From Cryptosporangium aurantiacum (lineage in GTDB: Bacteria > Actinomycetota > Actinomycetes > Mycobacteriales > Cryptosporangiaceae), in contig NZ_FRCS01000021.1 in the NCBI RefSeq assembly GCF_900143005.1, positions 37,329 through 101,328 of the forward strand: a stretch of 64,000 nucleotides of DNA, given 5' to 3'. Positions 24,806-33,850 of this stretch are shown piece by piece. The stretch's first letter is position 1. Every line of letters starts with the position of its first letter. The notes under the pieces were generated by a model. The model did not search any database. It worked only from the letters and a program-made list of their open reading frames with translations, and was not told the DNA's origin. The position numbers and the translations under genes were made by a program.

Positions 24806-26017
24806 GTGCGAAATCGAGTGCGTGAGCTGTTGTGGCTGGCCGCGGGCGCCGCGCTGGGGCTGCCCGCGCCGATCCTGATCGCGCTGGCCGTCGCCGCGGT
24901 GCCGGCGAGCCTCGCGGCGGGGATCGGCCTCGGACTACTCGCGGGGGTGGTGTGGGCTTCCCGGCTGCTGGCCGGATTCCAGCGACGTCGTGTCGGGATC
25001 CCGGTGCCCTATCGGCCGCTACCCGCGGGTCCGATCCTCCGGTTGCGAGCGGTGCTGGTCGATCCGGCCACTCGCCGCGACTTGGCCTGGCTGGTCTGCC
25101 AGTTCGTCGCCGGTACCGGGAGCTTCGTGGTGGCGCTCGTGCTCTGGTTGACCGCGTTGCAGTGCCTGACCGCGCCGATCCTGCGTGCGGCCCTCCCGGA
25201 GCGAGCCGGATACGACCCGGTCATCCTGGAACTCGTCGGAGGGTCCGGGCCGACCACGTGGCTGCTGGTGCCGGTCGGAGTGGCCCTGGTCGTCGTCGCC
25301 ACCCGCGTTCCGCGTTATCTGATCCGCGGGCAAACCTGGCTGGCCGGAGCGCTGCTCGGTCCGACGGCAGCCGCCGACCTCGCGGCGAAGGTGGACCGGC
25401 TGACCACCGACCGCGCCGCCACCGTGGACGCGTCCGCTGCCGAGCTGCGCCGCATCGAACGGGACCTGCACGACGGTGCCCAGGCCAGGCTGGTGGCGAT
25501 GGCGATGAACCTCGGTGTCGCCGAGGACCTCATCGACGACGACCCGGCGGTCGCGAAGGTGATGTTGAGCGAGGCCCGCGCCGGTGCGGGCGCTGCGCTG
25601 ACCGAGCTGCGTGACCTCGTGCGAGGAATTCACCCGCCGATCCTGGCCGACCGCGGGCTGGCCGAGGCCGTGCGCGCTCTCGTGCTGGGCAGCGCGGTCC
25701 CGGTCGACCTCGACCTGAGGTTGGAGAGGCGGTTGGCCGCGCCGGTCGAGTCCGCGGCGTACTTCGCGATCGCCGAGACCGTGACCAACGCGATCCGGCA
25801 CGGCGCCGCGTCCCACGTGCTGGTGACGTTGATCGACGCCGGCGAGGCGTTACGCATCAGCGTGTATGACGACGGGTGCGGTGGCGCGGATCCCACCGCG
25901 GGTACCGGCCTGCTCGGCATCCGGCGTCGGCTGTCGGCTTTTGACGGCTCGCTGAGCGTGCACAGCCCGCTGGGCGGACCGACCGAGATCGAGATGGAGC
26001 TGCCGTGCGTGTCCTGA
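24806..26017 (+). CDS. Membrane sensor histidine kinase, HisKA_3 type (403 aa)
   Basis: Four to five membrane helices occupy residues 1-185 (including PILIALAVAAVPASLAAG and FVAGTGSFVVALVLWL). They are followed by the phosphoacceptor helix ERDLHDGAQARLV with His222 and the ATPase domain with TNAIRHGA and DDGCGGADP. The arrangement matches the other three kinases of the window. The start is GTG at 24806; TACCGT ends 6 bases upstream, which marks a leaderless transcript. The last 13 bases overlap the response regulator gene. No extracellular sensor domain is visible, so a membrane stimulus is likely. Confidence 0.88.
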   Translation: MRNRVRELLWLAAGAALGLPAPILIALAVAAVPASLAAGIGLGLLAGVVWASRLLAGFQRRRVGIPVPYRPLPAGPILRLRAVLVDPATRRDLAWLVCQFVAGTGSFVVALVLWLTALQCLTAPILRAALPERAGYDPVILELVGGSGPTTWLLVPVGVALVVVATRVPRYLIRGQTWLAGALLGPTAAADLAAKVDRLTTDRAATVDASAAELRRIERDLHDGAQARLVAMAMNLGVAEDLIDDDPAVAKVMLSEARAGAGAALTELRDLVRGIHPPILADRGLAEAVRALVLGSAVPVDLDLRLERRLAAPVESAAYFAIAETVTNAIRHGAASHVLVTLIDAGEALRISVYDDGCGGADPTAGTGLLGIRRRLSAFDGSLSVHSPLGGPTEIEMELPCVS

Positions 26018-26643
26018 TCGCCGAAGACCAGGTGTTACTGCGGGACGGGCTGACCCGGATGCTGAGCGTCTACGGCTTCGAGGTGGCCACGGCGACGCCG
26101 GACGGCACCCGGCTGGCGGAGGAGATCATCAACGCCCGGCCGGACGTGGCTGTGCTCGACGTCCGGCTGCCCCCGACGTTCACCGACGAGGGGATACGCG
26201 CCGCGCTCGCCGCCCGGCGCGCGGTTCCCGGACTACCGATCCTGATCCTCTCGCAGTACGTCGAACGGCTCTACGCGCGCGAGTTGCTCGCCGACCGGGC
26301 CGGCGCGATCGGGTACCTGCTCAAGGATCGGGTCGGTGAGGTCCGTCAGTTCGTCGACGCGATCCGGACCGTCGCGGACGGTGGCACGGTCATGGATCCG
26401 GACGTCGTCGCGCAACTGCTCCGCGGACCGGACACGCTCGGCGCACTGACCAGCCGGGAACGGGACGTACTGCGGCTGATGGCCGAGGGACACTCGAACG
26501 GGGCGATCGCGGAGCGTCTGGTGATCACCGAGAAGTCCGTCAGCAACGTGATCAACACGATGTTCGGCAAGCTCGGCCTGCCGCCGGATGCCCATCACCA
26601 CCGGCGGGTCCTCGCGGTGCTCAGCTACCTCGATCACCGCTGA
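26005..26643 (+). CDS. NarL/FixJ family response regulator (212 aa)
   Basis: The receiver domain has E7/D8, phosphoacceptor Asp52 (LDVRLPP) and Lys107 in GYLLKDRV. The LuxR helix-turn-helix is at about residues 148-195 (LTSRERDVLRLMAEGHSN, KSVSNVINTMFGKLGL); the usual VEKHI of the recognition helix is changed to VSNVI, a divergence specific to this copy that suggests different DNA targets. It starts with GTG within the kinase gene (13-base overlap), and a strong convergent terminator follows. It is the cognate partner of the kinase at 24806. Confidence 0.92.
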   Translation: MRVLIAEDQVLLRDGLTRMLSVYGFEVATATPDGTRLAEEIINARPDVAVLDVRLPPTFTDEGIRAALAARRAVPGLPILILSQYVERLYARELLADRAGAIGYLLKDRVGEVRQFVDAIRTVADGGTVMDPDVVAQLLRGPDTLGALTSRERDVLRLMAEGHSNGAIAERLVITEKSVSNVINTMFGKLGLPPDAHHHRRVLAVLSYLDHR

Positions 26644-26676
26644 TCGGGGTACCGGGCGGGCCCGATACCCCGATCA
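26641..26676. terminator. Bidirectional intrinsic terminator
   Basis: An 11-bp perfect stem, TGATCGGGGTA and TACCCCGATCA, encloses a second short stem CGGGC/GCCCG. It begins at the stop codon of the response regulator and lies 10 bases before the stop of the convergent DUF1801 gene. It should end transcription from both sides. Confidence 0.8.
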
Positions 26677-26685
26677 CGTGCGAGT

Positions 26686-27120
26686 TCAGCTCACGGCCTG
26701 CTTCACGAGCGCGCTGATCCTGGCCTCGTTGTCGGCGTCCAGCTCGGTCAGCGCGAAGTAGGTCGACCACATCGTGCCGTCGTCGAGGTTCGCCTCGTCG
26801 CTGAAGCCGAGCATCGCGAACCGCGTCTTGAACTTCGCGGCGCTCTGGAAGAAGCAGACGACCTTGCCGTCGCGGGCGTAGGCAGGCATCCCGTACCAGA
26901 GCTTCGGGGTGAGCACCGGCGCGGCGGCCTTGATCACGGTGTGCAGCCGCTCGGCGATCGCGCGGTCGGACTCCGACATCTCGGCGATCTTCGCGAGCAC
27001 GTCGCTCTCGGTGTCGGCCTTGGCGCCCCGGCGGGCGCGGGTCTTGAGCTCCTTGGCGCGCTGCTTCATCGCGTCGCGCTCGTCGTCGGTGAAGCCGTCG
27101 TACTTCTGCGTGGTGGTCAT
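26686..27120 (-). CDS. DUF1801/YdhG-like protein (144 aa)
   Basis: A small soluble protein with the DUF1801 pattern: helical N-terminus, [38 protein letters not shown]. This family includes iron-chaperone-like Fra proteins and many uncharacterised actinobacterial members. The first 45 residues are lysine/arginine-rich and may form a flexible nucleic-acid-binding or localisation tail. A GAGAGGA site precedes the ATG at 27120. It lies 31 bases downstream of the AhpD-like gene on the same strand, so the two are probably one operon. The biochemical role is not established. Confidence 0.75.
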   Translation of the reverse strand: MTTTQKYDGFTDDERDAMKQRAKELKTRARRGAKADTESDVLAKIAEMSESDRAIAERLHTVIKAAAPVLTPKLWYGMPAYARDGKVVCFFQSAAKFKTRFAMLGFSDEANLDDGTMWSTYFALTELDADNEARISALVKQAVS

Positions 27121-27151
27121 GGCAGTGGTTCCTCTCTCAGGGTTCGGGGGA

Positions 27152-27607
27152 TTACCAGGCGCCGGCTTGCCGGCGGGTCGGTGCGTTGAGCCGGTTGAAC
27201 GTGTTGGTGACCGCGATGTTCAGCAGCAGCGCGGCCAGTTCCTTCTGGTCGAAATGCGTGGCGGCCACGTCCCACACCTGGTCCGGGACCGGATCGGGCC
27301 GGTCGGCGAGCCGGGTGACGGCCTCGGCCAGAGCCAGCACGGCACGTTCCTCGTCGCTGAACCAGGGCGTCTCCCGCCAGGCGGCGACGGTGTCCACCTG
27401 CTCCGCGGACAGGCCGTGCCTGCGGGCCTGCTGGGCGCCCCCGGCCACGCACGGGCTGCAGCCGTTGATCTGGCTGGCCCGCAGGTGAGTGAGCGCCAGT
27501 AGCTTGCCGTCGACCCCGGCTCCGGAGATGACCCGGTTGAGAGCCATCAGGGCGTCCATGGCCTCGGGGAGCAGAGCCGCTGGGTTCGGCATGCGCTCGG
27601 TGGTCAT
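27152..27607 (-). CDS. Carboxymuconolactone decarboxylase/AhpD-family protein (151 aa)
   Basis: An all-helical CMD-fold protein with the redox pair C50-S-P-C53 in [12 protein letters not shown]. In true AhpD the position four residues after the second Cys is a His (CxxCxxxH); here it is Gly57, so the proton-relay system is altered and alkylhydroperoxidase activity is uncertain. Later segments ([32 protein letters not shown]) are typical of the family. The GGAGAG site lies before the ATG at 27607. It is first in an operon with the DUF1801 gene. A role in peroxide or electrophile stress is plausible. Confidence 0.85.
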   Translation of the reverse strand: MTTERMPNPAALLPEAMDALMALNRVISGAGVDGKLLALTHLRASQINGCSPCVAGGAQQARRHGLSAEQVDTVAAWRETPWFSDEERAVLALAEAVTRLADRPDPVPDQVWDVAATHFDQKELAALLLNIAVTNTFNRLNAPTRRQAGAW

Positions 27608-27786
27608 CGTTCTCTCCTTCGTCGGTGTCGCTGAGTTCGTCGGTCTCGCTGACAGGGGTGATCTGATCAGCGGCGGGTCTGTCCCCGCGTGGTCCGTGGG
27701 ACACCGTGGGACAGCCGGAAATGCTCTGACCAGGGCAGATATCGTGCTGATCCGTTGCCGCGGGCCGGGACGCTACGGTGTTTCAC

Positions 27787-30024
27787 GTGGCCGGCCCGCA
27801 GGAGCGACTGGTGGCTCAGCTCGCTCGGATCAAGGAGCTGAGCGGGCTGAGTCTGCGCGCCCTCGCCCGCGATTCGGGGCTGAGCAGCTCGTCGTTGTCG
27901 CGGTACTTGACCGGCCGGCTCGTGCCGCCGTGGGACGCCGTGGTGGCGCTGTGCCGGGTCGTGGGCCGTGACCCCCGGCCGCTGCGAGCGGTGTGGGCCG
28001 AGGCGAACAAGGCCGGCGCGGCACCCGCGCCGCGTCGCAACGACCTGCCTGCCGACCTGTTCGACTTCACCGGCCGGGACGCGGAGGCCGCGCAGGTCGA
28101 AGAGCTGCTGCGCACCGCGGGCGCGGTCGTGATCGACGGCATGGGGGGCGTGGGCAAGACCAGCCTGGCCGTGCACGTGGCTCATCGGCTCGCCCCGGCG
28201 TATCCGGACGGCGGGCTCTACGTCGACCTGCAGGGCTTCACCCCGGGTCAGGAGCCGCTGGAGCCACCGGCTGCGCTCGGCCGGCTGTTGATCGCGCTGG
28301 ACGTCACGCATCCACCGCCCGGCGCGGCTGAACGGTCGGCCCTCTGGCGGTCGGAGCTGTCCCGACGCCGTGCGCTCGTCGTGCTCGACAACGCGGTCGA
28401 CGCGGAGCAGGTGCGCCCGCTGCTGCCCGGCGCCGGGAAGTCCGCGGTGCTGATCACCAGCAGGCACCGGCTGGTGAGCCTGGACGGGGTGCCGCCGGTA
28501 TCCCTGGCGCCGCTGGCCGACGGTGACGCGGCGAGCCTGTTCGGCCGGGCGGCGGGGTTGGCTTTGGGTGATGCCGTCGGGGTGGACCAGGTACTGCAGC
28601 AGTGCGGTGGGCTCCCGCTGGCGCTGCGGATGGCGGGTGCGCGGCTGCGGCACCGTCCGGGGTGGACGGTGGCGGTCCTGGCCGAGCGCCTGCGGGACTC
28701 CGCCGGTCGCTTCGACGCCGTGTTCGGCATGTCACTGCAGCAGCTCGACGCGGTGCAGCGCCGCGTCTTCCGGCTCCTCGGCATGCTGCCGGGCGCCGAC
28801 TTCGACGCGGTGACCGCGGGCGCGCTCGTCGACCTGGCGCCCGGCCGGCTGGAAGCGGTGCTGGACGAGCTGGTCGACGCCCATCTCGTCCAGGAACTCG
28901 CGCCAGGGCGCTACCGGATGCACGACCTGATCCGGCAGTACGCGTCTGCCCTCGCCGCCGACGAAGAGCCGTCGCCGCAGGCCGAGGCCGCCGTGCAGCG
29001 GGTCCTGCGGCACTACCTGGCGCAGGCCGTCACCCACGATCGCGCGCTGCCCTCGCCGCAGCGGAGGGAGCCGTCGGCGGGCGATCCGGCGAGGGCGATG
29101 GAGTGGTTCGACCTCGAGTACGTCAACCTGGTCGCGGCCTTCGACGCCGCGGTGCGGCTCGGGCTGGACGAGGTGGTGGCCGGGCTGCCGCAGGCCATGC
29201 GGGTCTGGTTCTTCCGGCACCGCGGAACCGACGACCAGGCGCGCATGCTGGAGGCGGGAGCGGCCGCCGCGGCACGACTCGGCCGCGACCAGGAGCGGGC
29301 CGCGCTGCTCGCGGACCTCGGTTACGCCCGCGCCGCCGCCGGGCGCCTCACCGAGGCGCTCGCCGCGTACGAGCTGGCCGAGCAGGCTGGGCCTTCCGGT
29401 GACGACGTCGCCGCTGCGCTGGCGCTGCGGATCGGCTTCGTGCGCCGCGATCTCGGTGACCTCGAAGCGGCACAGGCGCACTTCCGGCGGGCACGCGAGC
29501 TGTTCGAGAAGGTGGGAAACACGGCCGGGCAGTCCCAAGCGCTGGCCTTCGAGGGGTGGGTGACGCTCCACCTCGGACGGCCCGGTGAGGCCGTCGAGCT
29601 CGCTCGGGCGTCCGTTGCTCGGGCCGCGGGGCCCGCTCGGGTCGCCGGCCTGGTGACGCTGGGGCTCGCGCTGGCGCCGGACGACCCGGCGGAGTCGCTG
29701 CGGACGCTCCGCGAGGCGTTGCAGGTGTCCGAACTGCCGCACAACCAGGCGTGGTGTCACAACGCCCTCGGCATCGCACTGCGGATCACCGGGTCGTACG
29801 ACGAGGCGATCGAGCACCACCGGCGGGCCACTGAGCTGCTGGAACCGCTGGCCGAGGTCCAGTTGGAGATCGACGTCCTGCACAGCTACGCCGAGACCTG
29901 CCGGGTGGCGGGACGCGACGACGAGGCGCTGGTGCTGCTCGACCGGGTCATCGCGCTGGCCCGTGCGCTGGGCCGACCCCACGACGAGGAAGTCGCCCGC
30001 GCAGCGCGGGACGCGCTTCCGTAG
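27787..30024 (+). CDS. STAND regulator: XRE-type HTH, NB-ARC ATPase and TPR repeats (745 aa)
   Basis: Residues about 13-47 form an XRE-like helix-turn-helix (LRALARDSGLSSSSLSRYLTG). From about 95 begins an NB-ARC module: P-loop GMGGVGKTS (118-126), Walker B LVVLDNA, sensor LITSRHRL, GxP motif GGLPLALRMAG. A winged helix (RMHDLIRQYA) follows, then about eight TPR-like repeats to the C-terminus. Such signal-transducing ATPases change from a closed ADP form to an active oligomer on ligand binding. There is no SARP domain. The GTG at 27787 lies 7 bases after TACGGT; an in-frame GTG at 27778 would overlap that box. Its target genes are unknown. Confidence 0.85.
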   Translation: MAGPQERLVAQLARIKELSGLSLRALARDSGLSSSSLSRYLTGRLVPPWDAVVALCRVVGRDPRPLRAVWAEANKAGAAPAPRRNDLPADLFDFTGRDAEAAQVEELLRTAGAVVIDGMGGVGKTSLAVHVAHRLAPAYPDGGLYVDLQGFTPGQEPLEPPAALGRLLIALDVTHPPPGAAERSALWRSELSRRRALVVLDNAVDAEQVRPLLPGAGKSAVLITSRHRLVSLDGVPPVSLAPLADGDAASLFGRAAGLALGDAVGVDQVLQQCGGLPLALRMAGARLRHRPGWTVAVLAERLRDSAGRFDAVFGMSLQQLDAVQRRVFRLLGMLPGADFDAVTAGALVDLAPGRLEAVLDELVDAHLVQELAPGRYRMHDLIRQYASALAADEEPSPQAEAAVQRVLRHYLAQAVTHDRALPSPQRREPSAGDPARAMEWFDLEYVNLVAAFDAAVRLGLDEVVAGLPQAMRVWFFRHRGTDDQARMLEAGAAAAARLGRDQERAALLADLGYARAAAGRLTEALAAYELAEQAGPSGDDVAAALALRIGFVRRDLGDLEAAQAHFRRARELFEKVGNTAGQSQALAFEGWVTLHLGRPGEAVELARASVARAAGPARVAGLVTLGLALAPDDPAESLRTLREALQVSELPHNQAWCHNALGIALRITGSYDEAIEHHRRATELLEPLAEVQLEIDVLHSYAETCRVAGRDDEALVLLDRVIALARALGRPHDEEVARAARDALP

Positions 30025-30052
30025 ACGCCGCCCGTCGAACGCCGTACTCTCC

Positions 30053-30084
30053 CTGTCTATGACAGAGAAAACTGTCACCGACAG
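30053..30084. promoter_or_regulatory. Two tandem operators over the TetR start codon
   Basis: CTGTC-TAT-GACAG (30053-30065) and CTGTC-ACC-GACAG (30072-30084) are perfect 5-bp inverted repeats whose centres are 19 bases apart, close to two helical turns. The first contains the ATG start codon. Together they look like an autoregulatory TetR site. Confidence 0.65.
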
Positions 30085-30655
30085 GGTGGCTCGGCGCCGT
30101 CAGGAGACGCTCACCGAGATCCTCACCGCCGCGTGGGAATCAGCCGAACTCGACGGCCTCGCGGGCATCTCGCTCCGTTCGCTCGCGACCCGGCTGGGCA
30201 TGCGGCCGCAGTCGCTGGCCTGGTACTTCCCCAGCAAGCAGGAGCTGTACGACGCGCTGTACCGGCAGGGGCACGAGGACTTCCGCACCCGGTTGGACGA
30301 GTTGGCAGCGAACAGGCCGCACGACGTGCGCACCGCGGCGGCCGCGTTCGCCGCATTCTGCGTCGAGAACCCGCAGCGGTACCAGCTGATGGCCCAGCGC
30401 ACAGTCCCCGGTTTCACGCCATCGCCGGAAGCGCGTGAGCTGGCCCGCGTCACCTTCGGTGTCTGGCGGCGCACACTCGCCGAGGTCGGCGTGGTCGGGC
30501 GGGCCCATGTCGACGTCCTGACCGCGGTCGTGAAGGGACTGGTGGATCAGCAGATCACCGTCGATCCGACCGGCGACCGGTTTCTTCGCCACCTCGACGC
30601 GGTGGTCGATCTGGTCGTCACGCACGGCGACGACCTCGACGACGGGGGTGCGTAG
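30059..30655 (+). CDS. TetR-family repressor (198 aa)
   Basis: The N-terminal helix-turn-helix spans about residues 15-60 (ILTAAWESAELDGLAGISLRSLATRLGMRPQSLAWYFPSK), with an all-helical effector domain after it. The start at 30059 is supported by TACTCT 8 bases upstream and by the absence of coding character further 5-prime. Two copies of CTGTCnnnGACAG lie across the start codon and the first codons, so the protein most likely represses its own leaderless transcript. The following thioesterase gene shares the TAGTG junction and should be part of the same regulated unit. The effector is perhaps an acyl-CoA. Confidence 0.88.
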   Translation: MTEKTVTDRVARRRQETLTEILTAAWESAELDGLAGISLRSLATRLGMRPQSLAWYFPSKQELYDALYRQGHEDFRTRLDELAANRPHDVRTAAAAFAAFCVENPQRYQLMAQRTVPGFTPSPEARELARVTFGVWRRTLAEVGVVGRAHVDVLTAVVKGLVDQQITVDPTGDRFLRHLDAVVDLVVTHGDDLDDGGA

Positions 30656-31101
30656 TGACGACGACCGAAGCGTTCATGGTTCGGGTCGAGGTTCGGGCCT
30701 ACGAGCTGGACACACAGGGGCACGTCACGACCGCGGTGTATCTCCAGTACGCCGACCACGCCCGCTGGTCGCTGCTCCAGGCGGCCGGCGTGGACCTCGA
30801 CGAGGTCCGCCGCGCCGGCCTGGGGCCGGTGACGCTGGAGACGATGGTTCGGTTCCGCCGGGAGCTGCGGCTCGGGCACGCGGTCGACGTCTCGTGCGAG
30901 TTCGACTGGCCGGGCGGGCGCACCGGACGGGTGCACCAGAAGCTGCACCGGGTGGACGACGGCAGCCTGGTCGCCGAGGTCGACAGCGTGGGCGGCCTGC
31001 TGGACCTCGGTGCCCGGCGACTGGTCGCCGACCCCGGTGAGCACTGGCTCCGGTTCGCGCGCCGCCCGGAGATGCTCGGACTGTCCGGGAGGCGGACCTA
31101 A
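30655..31101 (+). CDS. Acyl-CoA thioesterase-like hotdog protein (148 aa)
   Basis: A single hotdog fold of the 4-hydroxybenzoyl-CoA thioesterase/YbgC class: VRAYELDTQGHVTTAVYLQYADHARWSLL is the N-terminal strand-loop-long helix, in which the Asp of D-T-x-G-H-V is the usual catalytic residue. The GTG start overlaps the TAG stop of the TetR gene by one base. It would hydrolyse an acyl- or aroyl-CoA; the TetR neighbour might sense the same CoA ester. A strong terminator follows. The closest alternative is a thioesterase-fold protein with no hydrolytic activity. Confidence 0.82.
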   Translation: MTTTEAFMVRVEVRAYELDTQGHVTTAVYLQYADHARWSLLQAAGVDLDEVRRAGLGPVTLETMVRFRRELRLGHAVDVSCEFDWPGGRTGRVHQKLHRVDDGSLVAEVDSVGGLLDLGARRLVADPGEHWLRFARRPEMLGLSGRRT

Positions 31102-31120
31102 CAGCGGGCGGAAAAGGCTC

Positions 31121-31155
31121 AGGGCCGCCGGACCCCGGTGGGGTCTGGCGGCCCT
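31121..31155. terminator. Strong bidirectional terminator
   Basis: A 16-bp stem (AGGGCCGCCGGACCCC with GGGGTCTGGCGGCCCT, one G-T pair) with a three-base loop lies between the thioesterase stop (31101) and the convergent ABC permease stop (31173). Confidence 0.85.
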
Positions 31156-31172
31156 GTTCGGCCCGTTCACGG

Positions 31173-31951
31173 TCAGGCCTTGTTGAAGGTCTTCTTGGCC
31201 CAGAGGTAGCCGACCGCGGCGAGTCCGACGCACCAGGCGACGGCGATCGCGCCGCTGTTGCCGATCGGGGTGCCGAGCAGCAGGCCGCGGACGGTTTCCA
31301 TGATCGGGGTGAAGGGCTGGTACTCGGCGAACCAGCGCAGGACGGTGGGCATGGAGTCGGTGGGGACGAAGCCGCTGCCGAGGAAGGGCAGCAGGATCAG
31401 CGGCATGGGCGCGTTGCCGGCCGCTTCCGGGGTGGAGGCATTCAGCCCGAGGGCGACCGAGAGCCAGGTGATCGCGACGGCGAAGAGGGTGAGCAGCCCG
31501 AGAGCGGCGAGCCATTCGACCGCGGACGCGTTGGGGCGGAAGCCGATCGCCAGTGCGATGCCCAGGAGCGCAGCCATCGAGAGGAGCTGCTGGATCACGC
31601 TGCCGACGACGTGGCCGGTGAGGACCGAGGCGCGGGAGATCCGCATCGTGCGGAACCGGGCGACGATGCCTTCGGTCATGTCGGTGGCGACCATGACGGC
31701 GGTGCCGGTGGCGGCCATCGCCGCGGTGATGAGCAGGATGCCGGGGACAATGTAGTTGACGTAGGCGCCGCGCCCACCGCCGCCGGTATCCAGACCGTTG
31801 CCGAGGGTTCCGCCGAGGACGTAGACGAACAGCAGCAGGATGATGACCGGGGTGATGACCAGCTGCACGGTCATGGACGGGTAGCGGATCAGGCGCTTGA
31901 GCTGGCGACGAACCATCGTGGCCGAGTCGTGGGCGGCGAGGGCGAGGGTGC

Positions 31952-31955
<4 letters not shown>
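31173..31955 (-). CDS. ABC-2 type exporter permease, DrrB-like, second copy (260 aa)
   Basis: Six helices with the ABC-2/DrrB landmarks: SMTVQLVITPVIILLLFVYV, YIVPGILLITAAMAATGTA, FRTMRISRASVLTGHVVGSV, LLPFLGSGFVPTDSMP and the EYQPFTPIMETVRGLL segment. It parallels the permease at 9481-10242 in length and motifs but is clearly diverged. Its ATG lies in a four-base overlap with the ATPase stop. It forms the last gene of the DUF4097-ATPase-permease unit that diverges from the MarR-like regulator at 33851. The exported compound is unknown. Confidence 0.88.
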
Positions 31956-32920
<965 letters not shown>

Positions 32921-32948
32921 GGGTTTCTCCTGGTGAGGTGGCAGCGGG

Positions 32949-33617
32949 TCAGAGGCTGCGGGCGGTGATGTCGCCGTGGGAGGTCGTGGCGCGGATCTCC
33001 AGGCCGGCGACGCCGTCGTTCTTCAGCGCGTTGCTGACTCGGCCGTAACCGGTCCCGGCGTCAAGCGAGGCCGAGACGCCCGCGGCGGCAGAGATCTGGA
33101 TGTTCCCGGACTGGGTGGTCAGTTCGACGGTGCCGGGCCCGGCCGCTTCGACGACCCGGATGTCACCGCGCTGGGTGCTGATCTGCGCCGGCCCGTTGAG
33201 CCGGCCGATCTCGACGCTCCCGTCGATCGCGGTCAGCTGCACGCTGGTGGCTTCGTCGATCGTGATCGCCTGGTACGCACCTTCGACGCTGACCTCGCCC
33301 AGCCGTCCGATGGCCCGGAACTCGGTCGCGGCCGAGTGGGTCCGGACCCGGGAGCCGGCCGGCAGCTGCACGGTGACCTCGACCGACCCGGTCGCGCCGA
33401 GCAGTGCGTTGGTCCCGGCGGGGGCCTGGATCCGCAGCACGCCGTCGGCGTAGTCGACGGTGGTCCGCTCGGCGGCCTTGACGTCCCGGTTCTTCGAGGC
33501 ATCGGCGGGCCGGACCTCGACCGTGGTGTCGGTCCGGTCAGCGGCGACGAACTGGACCCGGCCGGCGGGGACGTTCAGCTCGGCGGCGATCGGGGCGGGG
33601 GTGGCGAACGTGGTCAT
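32949..33617 (-). CDS. DUF4097-family protein, second copy (222 aa)
   Basis: A short beta-solenoid of the DUF4097 family: an N-terminal strand pair (AAELNVPAGRVQFVAADRTDTTVEVRP), like LEFGVGNVRISAGDRTDTVAEVRP in the first copy, then the SVEIG, GDIRVV, GNIQIS and HGDITARSL repeats. It is about 60 residues shorter than the copy at 7843-8682. There is no signal peptide. The ATG at 33617 is preceded by GGAGCC; the open frame extends 31 codons further but runs through the operator region. It is the first gene of the operon facing the MarR-like regulator. Confidence 0.8.
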   Translation of the reverse strand: MTTFATPAPIAAELNVPAGRVQFVAADRTDTTVEVRPADASKNRDVKAAERTTVDYADGVLRIQAPAGTNALLGATGSVEVTVQLPAGSRVRTHSAATEFRAIGRLGEVSVEGAYQAITIDEATSVQLTAIDGSVEIGRLNGPAQISTQRGDIRVVEAAGPGTVELTTQSGNIQISAAAGVSASLDAGTGYGRVSNALKNDGVAGLEIRATTSHGDITARSL

Positions 33618-33668
33618 CGTGGGCTCCTCGGTGTGGCTGCTTGCCGGTGTTTCCGACAACGCAAAAGC

Positions 33669-33795
33669 TACGTTGCGTTCAAAGATCAGGCAACAACGAA
33701 GTTGCGCCACATCGATAAAACAGCAGCTCAGAGCCTAAATATTGTTGCAACGATCCTGTAAGGTAACGCAACGAGAGGCGAATAGCGTTGCAATA
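33669..33795. promoter_or_regulatory. AT-rich divergent promoter with GTTGC/GCAAC operator array
   Basis: In the 233-base gap between the DUF4097 operon and the regulator the motif GTTGC, or its complement GCAAC, occurs at least six times: near 33672, 33690, 33701, 33745 (as the palindrome GTTGCAAC within ATTGTTGCAACGAT), 33768 and 33787. Such density in a short A+T-rich tract suggests cooperative binding by the adjacent MarR-like protein. Confidence 0.6.
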
Positions 33796-33850
33796 GGATG
33801 AGAGTGAACGCTATGTTGGAGGCCTCACCGAACACCGAGGGGGAACCGCG

